Shown: positions 1 through 6,309 of the stretch, one piece after another
How positions within the stretch are numbered: the stretch's first letter is position 1
Layout: each line of letters starts with the position of its first letter
DNA from: Flavobacteriales bacterium UBA5422
Lineage (GTDB): Bacteria; Bacteroidota; Bacteroidia; Flavobacteriales_D; Crocinitomicaceae
NCBI GenBank assembly: GCA_002409405.1
Contig: DHNG01000033.1
Location: 92,859-107,908, forward strand
Reading direction: 5' to 3'
Length of the DNA: 15,050 nt
The notes under the pieces: model-generated
Told to the model about the DNA's origin: nothing
The model's input: the letters and a program-made list of their open reading frames with translations, nothing else
Database searches by the model: none
Made by a program: the position numbers and the translations under genes

Positions 1-585
1 TTCATGAACAACACACCAGCATCTGATCGGCAAAATATTGTAGGAAATGAAGTGACCAATACCGGGCTGACACTTGGGTTGTACTTGTTATTCGGAACAG
101 ATCACTTTTTACATGGCAATATTGTAAAAGGGGTAGTAAATCCCTCCGGAACACAAGCATTACCGGAAGCATCTTATTATCATCCGTTTCCTCCCGCTTT
201 TCTGAGTAATATCGGTTCATTTCCGGCAATCGGAATGCCGTTGGCGTATAACAGCGGTACGAACGCTGCTAAGACCAATTATCTCGCCGGAATTTACAGT
301 TACTGTCACGCGGATATCCCCCCGTCTTCCGTCGGAATAGAACAACATAAACAAGACAGTCCGGTGACCATCTATCCCAACCCTTCAACTGGTATTATTC
401 ATGTACAATTAAACAATAAAAACAGTACTATTCACATCTATGACCTATCCGGAACGCTTGTTCATTCAACAACGTTATCCGCACAAGAAGAAATTCTGAC
501 TATTTCCTCATTAAAAGCAGGTTTTTACCTGGTTCATATTACCTTTGAGGGTAAATTATACGTTGAAAAAATTTATAAACAATAA
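1..585 (+). CDS. 3' end of a T9SS-exported protein (type A sorting domain), 5'-truncated by the window edge
   Basis: The frame is already open at base 1, so this is only the last 194 residues of a longer protein; the ATG at base 4 is internal. The last ~75 residues are a clear type IX secretion C-terminal sorting domain (type A, TIGR04183-like): a YPNPSTG motif (bases 373-393), a beta-strand pattern ending in IYDLSGTLV, then SSLKAGFYLVHI and a terminal basic-rich strand (KLYVEKIYKQ). In this family the domain directs the protein through the outer membrane and is removed or exchanged for a surface anchor, so the product is probably secreted or surface-attached. The preceding ~115 visible residues are rich in Gly, Asn, Tyr and Pro and look like an extracellular beta domain, but I do not recognise the family. 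The metallo-beta-lactamase start follows 7 nt after the stop, suggesting co-transcription. Confidence 0.9.
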   Translation, partial: FMNNTPASDRQNIVGNEVTNTGLTLGLYLLFGTDHFLHGNIVKGVVNPSGTQALPEASYYHPFPPAFLSNIGSFPAIGMPLAYNSGTNAAKTNYLAGIYSYCHADIPPSSVGIEQHKQDSPVTIYPNPSTGIIHVQLNNKNSTIHIYDLSGTLVHSTTLSAQEEILTISSLKAGFYLVHITFEGKLYVEKIYKQ

Positions 586-592
586 CCTCCCC

Positions 593-1327
593 ATGAAATC
601 CGTCCATATCCTGTTGATTAGTATCCTGATGATAAGCCTGCCGGTTGCAGCAGGAAAAGGAAAAGTTGTGTATCAGACAGCCAATCTGATCATCACAAAA
701 TTATCCCCCGGAGTATTTGAGCATACGTCATTTTTGAAAACAGATGATTTCGGAACAGTTCCCTGTAATGGAATGATTGTGAGAGACGGTGATGAAACAG
801 TTATTTTTGATACAACAGTCGATGATGTAAGTTCTGAAGAACTGATTAACTGGATTTCAGGAACACTCAATTGTAAAATTACTGCTGTCGTGGCAACTCA
901 TTTTCACGCAGATTGCCTGGGAGGACTTCGGGCATTTCACCAGCATGGAATTCCATCTTATGCCTCTTCTCAAACCATTGCACTGGCGAAAGAGCACGAT
1001 TTCAACATCCCAACCAACAGTATCGATGACACATTCACGTTTCAGGTAGGAAACAAAGAAGTACAGACCCGTTATTTCGGTAAAGGTCATACCAGTGACA
1101 ACATTGTAGCCTATTTCCCGGATGAACATACCTTATTTGGCGGATGCCTGATCAAAGAGTTAAAAGCGGGAAAAGGATACCTGGGTGACGCAAATACGCA
1201 GGAATGGCCAGGAACAGTCCATAAAGTAAAACAGGCTTTTCCGGATGTAAAAACAGTTATCCCGGGACATGGAAAAACAGGAAATTGTAAATTACTGGAT
1301 TACACTATTCAATTATTCGAAGAGTAA
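593..1327 (+). CDS. Subclass B1 metallo-beta-lactamase, exported
   Basis: The 244-residue product is a periplasmic zinc hydrolase expected to open beta-lactam rings. I start at the ATG at 593, because it yields a good signal peptide (MKSVHILLISILMISLPVAA, likely cut near residues 20-24); a TTG in the same frame at 545 would add an implausible tail inside the upstream gene. All B1 zinc ligands are visible: the HFHAD motif gives H103, H105 and D107, then H166 in GKGHTSDN, C185 in GGCLIK and H226 in IPGHG. K188 matches the substrate-carboxylate lysine of B1 enzymes. The Cys after the motif Asp (C108) is as in Bacteroides CcrA/CfiA rather than the usual Arg. The position of the usual B1 Asn233 appears to be Tyr (KGYLGDAN). 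Length and motif spacing fit B1 enzymes (~230-250 residues). It sits 7 nt after the T9SS cargo gene. Family is secure; actual carbapenem hydrolysis is inferred. Confidence 0.93.
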   Translation: MKSVHILLISILMISLPVAAGKGKVVYQTANLIITKLSPGVFEHTSFLKTDDFGTVPCNGMIVRDGDETVIFDTTVDDVSSEELINWISGTLNCKITAVVATHFHADCLGGLRAFHQHGIPSYASSQTIALAKEHDFNIPTNSIDDTFTFQVGNKEVQTRYFGKGHTSDNIVAYFPDEHTLFGGCLIKELKAGKGYLGDANTQEWPGTVHKVKQAFPDVKTVIPGHGKTGNCKLLDYTIQLFEE

Positions 1328-1335
1328 CTCCGTTT

Positions 1336-2196
1336 TCAGGAACACAACAGATCAATAATTTCCCGACAGGCATTTACATCATGAACGCGCAGAATACCTG
1401 CTCCTTTCAGTACAGCAAGTGTATTCAGAGCCGTTGTCCCATTCAGCGATTCTTCCGGTGTAATTCCCAGTTTTTTATAGATCATTGATTTTCGTGAAAT
1501 CCCCACCAAAAGTGGTTTCCTGAAAATGTGTAATTCATCCATTCGGTGTAACAATTCATAGTTTTCATCCATGGTTTTGCTAAACCCGAAACCGGGATCC
1601 AGGATAACATCCTTCACCCCTTTTTCATCTAAGAGGGTCAGTTTTTTCTCAAAATAGTTTGTGAGCCTTTCCGTGATATCGGGGTCATGCGATACCGTAA
1701 TATCGTGCATTGTATCAAAAGTACCTTCCACATGCATCAGCACGTATGGAATCTTCGTGACAGCAAGAACATCCAACAGTGTATCATCAAACTGGAAACC
1801 GCTGATATCGTTGATCATTGAAGCACCTTCATCAATCGCTGTCCGGGCAACCTTTCCCCTGAATGTATCCACCGAAATAAGCGCATACGGAAATTCATTT
1901 TTCAATTGCTTTAATGCCGACTGTATCCGAAGTTGTTCTGTTTGCTCATCCACATCAACCGCACCTGGACGTGTAGAGAAACCTCCCAGGTCCAGAAATG
2001 TTGCTCCTTCAGAAAGGTGTTTTTCTGCCATTTTAAGCAATTCACTGTCAGACTTCAAACGGCTTTCTGAAAAAAACGAATCTTCCGTTACATTGAGAAT
2101 TCCCATGATCTTCGGAACGGTAAAATCCATTAAAATTCCGTTAAATTGAATGTGCTTATCTTTATAATTTGTATCTTCAACCCTTGAATTTTGCAT
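1336..2196 (-). CDS. folP: Dihydropteroate synthase
   Basis: It condenses 6-hydroxymethyl-7,8-dihydropterin diphosphate with p-aminobenzoate to give dihydropteroate (cytoplasm, folate synthesis; the sulfonamide target). From the ATG at 2196 it is 286 residues, normal for the family; the frame is open upstream to 2313 but the extra residues resemble no DHPS N-terminus. Family motifs appear in order: MGILNVTEDSF (31-41), DLGGFSTRPGA (69-79), SVDT (108-111), NDISG (129-133), MHVEGT (154-159), DPGFGFSKT (200-208), GISRKS (232-237) and RVHDV (270-274). Oddities are NVTEDSF in place of the common NVTPDSF and DLGGFSTRPG where most enzymes have a Glu or Tyr after GG. The gene is convergent with the beta-lactamase (8 nt between stops) and divergent from the DUF1599 gene (11 nt between starts). 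Confidence 0.96.
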   Translation of the reverse strand: MQNSRVEDTNYKDKHIQFNGILMDFTVPKIMGILNVTEDSFFSESRLKSDSELLKMAEKHLSEGATFLDLGGFSTRPGAVDVDEQTEQLRIQSALKQLKNEFPYALISVDTFRGKVARTAIDEGASMINDISGFQFDDTLLDVLAVTKIPYVLMHVEGTFDTMHDITVSHDPDITERLTNYFEKKLTLLDEKGVKDVILDPGFGFSKTMDENYELLHRMDELHIFRKPLLVGISRKSMIYKKLGITPEESLNGTTALNTLAVLKGAGILRVHDVNACREIIDLLCS

Positions 2197-2207
2197 TTGA
2201 ATTAATA

Positions 2208-2762
2208 ATGAGTCAAACAGACGCCCAATATACGAAAGTAATCGCGAACTGTAAGGAAATCTACAGTAAAAAAACAAAAGACTACGGCACTTCCTGGCGC
2301 ATCCTTCGCCCAAGTTCCCTGACGGATCAACTCTTCATCAAAGCACAACGCATCCGAACGATTCAGGAAACCGGAGAAAACAGGGTTGGAGAAACAGTTG
2401 AAGGAGAATTCATGGCAATTGTCAACTATTGCATTATGGCCTTGATTCAATTACAGGAAACAAGCTTAAAAGAATTGGACTTAGAGGCAGATCAGGCTGT
2501 TGCATTGTACGAAAAATACGCCCGTGAAGCATTTGAGTTGATGCAGAAAAAAAACCACGATTACGGTGAAGCATGGAGAGACATGCGGGTCAGCTCTCTT
2601 ACCGACCTGATTCTCACAAAAATATTACGGGTGAAACAAATAGAAGATAACAAAGGAAATACATTAATCAGTGAAGGAATTGATGCCAATTACTACGACA
2701 TGCTCAACTACGCTGTCTTTGCATTGATTCATTTAACACAAGAAAACAATGAACACTTATGA
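2208..2762 (+). CDS. DUF1599 (Nmad1-like) protein with two tandem domain copies
   Basis: The product is a 184-residue soluble, mostly helical protein. It contains two copies of the DUF1599 domain (also called nucleotide modification associated domain 1), at about residues 11-84 and 103-177. Both share a DYGxxW motif (KDYGTSW at 24-30; HDYGEAW at 117-123) followed by SSLTD, a KxxRxxxI stretch, and a final hydrophobic helix with NYxxxALI/L-like spacing (NYCIMALI and NYAVFALI). The function of this family is not established; association with nucleotide modification comes from domain-context studies, so no reaction is assigned. I choose the ATG at 2208, since the frame upstream to 2169 runs through the folP 5' end and gives an unrelated N-terminus. 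It is the first gene of a four-gene operon and its stop overlaps the next start (ATGA at 2759-2762). In Bacteroidota this gene often precedes a DoxX-like gene and tpiA. Confidence 0.88.
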   Translation: MSQTDAQYTKVIANCKEIYSKKTKDYGTSWRILRPSSLTDQLFIKAQRIRTIQETGENRVGETVEGEFMAIVNYCIMALIQLQETSLKELDLEADQAVALYEKYAREAFELMQKKNHDYGEAWRDMRVSSLTDLILTKILRVKQIEDNKGNTLISEGIDANYYDMLNYAVFALIHLTQENNEHL

Positions 2763-4654
2763 GAACAAAAAGTACTAACATTTCTGTTTCGGGAAGATCA
2801 TTTTTATTCAATGTACTCTTCGTACTGATCAATCTTACGGGACTAACGCTGGTCACCATGGCCTATCATGAAAGTTTTTCAGGAAACGCAACGCTTTTTA
2901 AATCAATCGGATTTGGAATTTTAGCATTGTCCACTGTCGGCTTACTTCTTTTCAGGGGACGCCTGATGATGGCCAATGTTGCACGAGCTGTTATCGGAGG
3001 ATTATTTATTGTTTCCGGTCTGGTAAAAGCAAATGACCCGTTGGGTTTTGCTTACAAATTGGAAGAATACTTCGAAGACGGTGCATTGGCATACCGGATT
3101 AAAGAATGGTTCGGCGCTCCGGGATTTTCCCTCGAATTCCTGATTGAACACGCATTGTTGCTAAGTGTTGTTATCTGTATCATTGAAATCGTTTTAGGTG
3201 TCTTGCTGATCATCGGAGGAAAAATCAAAGTAGTATCCTATCTGCTTGTACTGATGATGGTATTTTTCACATTTCTGACGTGGCATACTGCAACGTGTGA
3301 TTCTGGTAAGAAATTCCTGGATCGCGATGTTTATGCGCTTTCCAACCCGATCGCCGCAGTAAAACTGAAGCAGGCAGAAACCGACAAAAGTGTTAAGATT
3401 GTCAGCCAGAATTCGGAAGAAATCGTTGTGGAAGAAAAGAAACAACCACAATGTGTAGATGACTGCGGATGCTTTGGTGACGCAATGAAAGGATCCATCG
3501 GACGGTCACTGACACCAAAAGAATCGCTTTGGAAAGACATCGTGGTGCTCTATCTGGGCTTGTGGATCTTCATCGCACAATGGGTAATTCAGCCGAATAC
3601 GAGAAAACAAAACATTATTTTTACGGTTGCGTCACTACTCGTGGTGGTGTTCTTCTCAGCAATCTTCTCCTGGTACTTCCCGGTATTGTTTGCTTTTGTA
3701 GGAATTGTGGGATCCCTCTGGATTCTGCGCATCGGAGGAAAAGCACTGGGGAACTATTTCGGCGTTTCATTCTTTGTTACACTGATCTCTGCAATTTTCA
3801 TCTACTTCGTGTTGCGTTATGAACCAATGAAAGATTACCGTCCGTATGCGTTGGGGAATGACCTTGTGAAGCTGATGAACAATGGCGAAGAAGGAATTTA
3901 TCAGAACCTGCTTCGCTATGTCAACAAAAAAACAAAAGAGGAAAAACTACTGGATGCTGCTTCGAAAGAATACATCGATTCAAAAATCTGGGAAAATGCA
4001 GATTGGGAATACAAGGACATGATTCAAAAAGTGATCAAACCGACCAAATTGCCTTCCATCACAGAACAGTTTAATCCGTTCATTTCCGTTGCCGACGTGT
4101 CAGAACAGGAAAGAGAACTGGATTATATTCGTGATTTCATTGCTAATAACGGTGTGGACATCATCCGTGTTAAAAATTTAAGTTCCGGTGATATCTACGA
4201 AGTTCCTTCCGAAGAATTTACACTGGAGGAATACGCTCCTGAATATTACCAGGTACTGGATACCGTGAGAACAATTAACCCGGAAGTAACAGAAATCAAT
4301 ATCCGTGAGTACATCACAACCGCTGATCAGATCATTGTCATTACCTCAAAAAATATCAATGAAGCGAACTGGGATGCGATTGAGCGGTATAAACACATTC
4401 TGAAAGAAGCGAAAAAAGCAGGAATTCCGATGGTGTTGCTCTGCAGTGTGAGTCGTGAGGATATGCTTAAATTCCGCAAGAAATATAATTTTGAGATCCC
4501 GATGTTTACCAATGACGAGATCGAGTTGAAAGCCATTGCACGCAGTAATCCATCAATGATGGTGATTCAGAAAGGAATTGTGAAAGGTAAATTCGCTCAC
4601 CGTTCTACACCAACGTACGACTGGTTAAACAAAAACATTTTAAACAACAAATGA
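2759..4654 (+). CDS. Polytopic DoxX/MauE-like membrane protein (BT_3928-like) with thioredoxin-like C-terminal domain
   Basis: The 631-residue protein has an N-terminal half of roughly eight or nine hydrophobic segments (about 14-34, 46-66, 75-90, 130-153, 157-176, 258-277, 286-303, 306-324, 335-352). A long loop between segments carries Cys at 180 and a Cys cluster QCVDDCGCFGDAMKG (231-245) followed by LTPKESLWKD, the signature of the DoxX/MauE family, which includes quinone- or thiol-linked membrane proteins. Residues ~353-510 are hydrophilic and unrecognised. Residues ~515-625 have the strand-helix order of a thioredoxin fold (DQIIVITS, an amphipathic helix, IPMVLLC, IPMFTND, NPSMMVIQKGIVKGKF) but no CXXC where an active site would be. 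A redox or disulfide-handling role at the inner membrane is plausible but unproven. The gene overlaps both neighbours by 4 nt (ATGA), which points to coupled translation with the DUF1599 gene and tpiA. Confidence 0.82.
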   Translation: MRTKSTNISVSGRSFLFNVLFVLINLTGLTLVTMAYHESFSGNATLFKSIGFGILALSTVGLLLFRGRLMMANVARAVIGGLFIVSGLVKANDPLGFAYKLEEYFEDGALAYRIKEWFGAPGFSLEFLIEHALLLSVVICIIEIVLGVLLIIGGKIKVVSYLLVLMMVFFTFLTWHTATCDSGKKFLDRDVYALSNPIAAVKLKQAETDKSVKIVSQNSEEIVVEEKKQPQCVDDCGCFGDAMKGSIGRSLTPKESLWKDIVVLYLGLWIFIAQWVIQPNTRKQNIIFTVASLLVVVFFSAIFSWYFPVLFAFVGIVGSLWILRIGGKALGNYFGVSFFVTLISAIFIYFVLRYEPMKDYRPYALGNDLVKLMNNGEEGIYQNLLRYVNKKTKEEKLLDAASKEYIDSKIWENADWEYKDMIQKVIKPTKLPSITEQFNPFISVADVSEQERELDYIRDFIANNGVDIIRVKNLSSGDIYEVPSEEFTLEEYAPEYYQVLDTVRTINPEVTEINIREYITTADQIIVITSKNINEANWDAIERYKHILKEAKKAGIPMVLLCSVSREDMLKFRKKYNFEIPMFTNDEIELKAIARSNPSMMVIQKGIVKGKFAHRSTPTYDWLNKNILNNK

Positions 4655-5394
4655 GAAGAAAGATTGTAGCAGGGAATTGGAAGATGAACCTGGATTGGAA
4701 AGCAGCGAATGAATTGTTTCAAACGTTGAAAACGATCCGGAATGAACAAGTAGAAGTGATTGTATTTCCCTCTTCTTTGTATCTGTCAGCATTTGCAACC
4801 GGAGAAAACACGACGCTGAAGATCGGCGCACAAAACGCCTATCCCAAGGACAACGGTGCCTATACCGGGGAGATTGCTTTTTCTCAATTGAAAAGTATCG
4901 GTGTGTCTCATGTATTGATCGGACACAGTGAACGAAGAGAATATTTCTCTGAAAGCAATGAATTCCTGAAAGAAAAAGTAGATGCCTGTCTGGAAAATGG
5001 GATAACACCTGTTTTTTGTTGCGGGGAATCACTTCCTGTACGGGAACAAAAAGAAGAAGTAACATTTGTAACCCGTCAGATTGAAGAAAGCTTGTTTCAT
5101 TTGAATGCAGATGAACTAAAAAAATGCGTAATTGCGTATGAACCTATTTGGGCAATTGGCACCGGGTTGACAGCTACAAGTGAGCAGGCAGAGCAAATGC
5201 ATCTGAACATTCGTCAATACATTGCAGGAAGATACGGAGCGGAAACAGCGGAACACATCTCAATTCTTTACGGAGGAAGCTGTAACGAAAAAAATGCAAA
5301 GGAGTTATTCTCTTGTCCCAATGTAGACGGAGGGTTAGTCGGAGGAGCTTCTCTGAAGGCGGATTCATTTACACAAATTATCAATGCGTTCTGA
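4651..5394 (+). CDS. tpiA: Triose-phosphate isomerase
   Basis: It interconverts dihydroxyacetone phosphate and glyceraldehyde 3-phosphate in glycolysis and gluconeogenesis, as a cytoplasmic TIM barrel, usually dimeric. At 247 residues it has the standard length, and all catalytic elements are present: NWKMN (N9, K11), the GHSERR motif with catalytic His at 92, AYEPIWAIGTG (162-172) with catalytic Glu at 164 and the start of flexible loop 6, YGGS (207-210) and the phosphate-binding GGLVGGASL (227-235). The start ATG overlaps the stop of the membrane protein gene (ATGA), and the TGA abuts the prmA ATG with no gap. No dedicated promoter can be placed, so expression probably depends on the upstream operon promoter or one inside the preceding gene. 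Confidence 0.98.
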   Translation: MRRKIVAGNWKMNLDWKAANELFQTLKTIRNEQVEVIVFPSSLYLSAFATGENTTLKIGAQNAYPKDNGAYTGEIAFSQLKSIGVSHVLIGHSERREYFSESNEFLKEKVDACLENGITPVFCCGESLPVREQKEEVTFVTRQIEESLFHLNADELKKCVIAYEPIWAIGTGLTATSEQAEQMHLNIRQYIAGRYGAETAEHISILYGGSCNEKNAKELFSCPNVDGGLVGGASLKADSFTQIINAF

Positions 5395-6237
5395 ATGGAT
5401 TATCTTGAATTAAACATAAAACTGTTTCCTGTAAGACCGTTCAACGAAATCATCGTCGCACAACTCGCCGATGCCGGATTTGAAAGCTTTATTGATACAG
5501 AAGAAGGTGTCCTGGCATACGGACAGGTTGCCGAAACGTCTGTTGAACGGGCATTGAATGAAACATTCCTCGGCGAGCAACGGGACGATGTCACGTTTTC
5601 GTTCGAATCCACCATCATTGAAGGTCAAAACTGGAATGCGGTGTGGGAAAGTGATTTCGAACCTGTTTATGTAGAAGAATATGTAAGTATTCTGGCTCCT
5701 TTTCACGACAAATCACTTGCAAAAGGAATGCTGGTTGAAATACAACCTAAAATGTCATTCGGAACGGGACATCACCAGACCACATGGATGATGTCTAAAG
5801 CATTATTCGAATTGAAGGAGATTCCACGCACTGTTCTGGACATGGGGACAGGGACAGGGGTGTTGGCAATTATTGCAGAAAAACTGGGAGCTTCTAAACT
5901 TCTTGCGATTGATATCGAAGATTGGTCGGTGGAAAGTACCATTGAGAATGCACAGCGCAACAATTGCAGTCACATTGAAGTACTTTGCGGAGATGTCGAC
6001 CTGATTGAAGGAAAATCATTTGGCTTGATTTTGGCTAATATCAATAAGAATGTTTTAAAAGCACAGATTCCATCCTACGCGAAAGCACTGGAGACCAATG
6101 GAGTGTTGATGCTCAGTGGCTTTTTTGACTCAGATGTAAATGAACTTACAGCATTTGCCGGTGATTTCAATTTGAAAAAAGAACACGTCTATCTGAAAGA
6201 CAATTGGGCAGCTATTCAACTGAGAAAGGAAGGTTAA
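5395..6237 (+). CDS. prmA: Ribosomal protein L11 methyltransferase
   Basis: It is a SAM-dependent methyltransferase expected to trimethylate amino groups of ribosomal protein L11. The 280-residue protein has the PrmA plan: an N-terminal alpha/beta substrate-recognition domain (about 1-80), a linker, and a Rossmann-type catalytic domain. Diagnostic motifs are MSFGTGHHQTT (120-130), the SAM-binding VLDMGTGTGVLAI (147-159), an acidic AIDIED after the second strand (171-176), and LANINKNVL (213-221) with the NIN motif typical of PrmA. The start codon directly follows the tpiA stop, so initiation is probably by ribosome reinitiation. It is the last gene of this run; 72 nt separate it from the next gene. 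Confidence 0.95.
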   Translation: MDYLELNIKLFPVRPFNEIIVAQLADAGFESFIDTEEGVLAYGQVAETSVERALNETFLGEQRDDVTFSFESTIIEGQNWNAVWESDFEPVYVEEYVSILAPFHDKSLAKGMLVEIQPKMSFGTGHHQTTWMMSKALFELKEIPRTVLDMGTGTGVLAIIAEKLGASKLLAIDIEDWSVESTIENAQRNNCSHIEVLCGDVDLIEGKSFGLILANINKNVLKAQIPSYAKALETNGVLMLSGFFDSDVNELTAFAGDFNLKKEHVYLKDNWAAIQLRKEG

Positions 6238-6309
6238 AAAGTAATTGATTCTCAATTCCGGTTCCCATCCGGGTATTGACACGTACTAATTAATAATTTG
6301 CAAAGTAGT
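6238..6309 (+). promoter_or_regulatory. Intergenic leader ahead of the 1539-residue protein gene; possible weak promoter
   Basis: This 72-nt gap is the largest non-coding stretch in the window. It holds a small imperfect inverted repeat (CCGG-7 nt-CCGG, about 6258-6272) without a following T run, so it is not a convincing terminator. Next come a TTGACA at 6276-6281 and a TAATAATTTG at 6291-6300. The latter resembles the Bacteroidota -7 element TAnnTTTG but has a one-base spacing mismatch, and the distance to TTG is shorter than the usual ~19-21. It may be a weak promoter that lets the next two genes be expressed apart from tpiA-prmA. Confidence 0.3.

Noticed and set aside
545..592. Upstream TTG extension of the metallo-beta-lactamase
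   Set aside because: It overlaps the T9SS gene and puts a polar tail before a textbook signal peptide; the ATG at 593 is the better start.
2197..2313. N-terminal extension of folP to 2313
   Set aside because: The added residues are Arg/Cys/Leu-rich, overlap the divergent DUF1599 coding region and match no DHPS N-terminus.
3529..3822. 97-codon open frame inside the membrane protein gene
   Set aside because: It lies wholly in another frame of a well-supported gene and encodes no recognisable domain; the same holds for the other short frames inside the large genes.
6255..6275. Possible rho-independent terminator after prmA
   Set aside because: The stem is only about 4-5 bp with a 7-nt loop and no T run follows.
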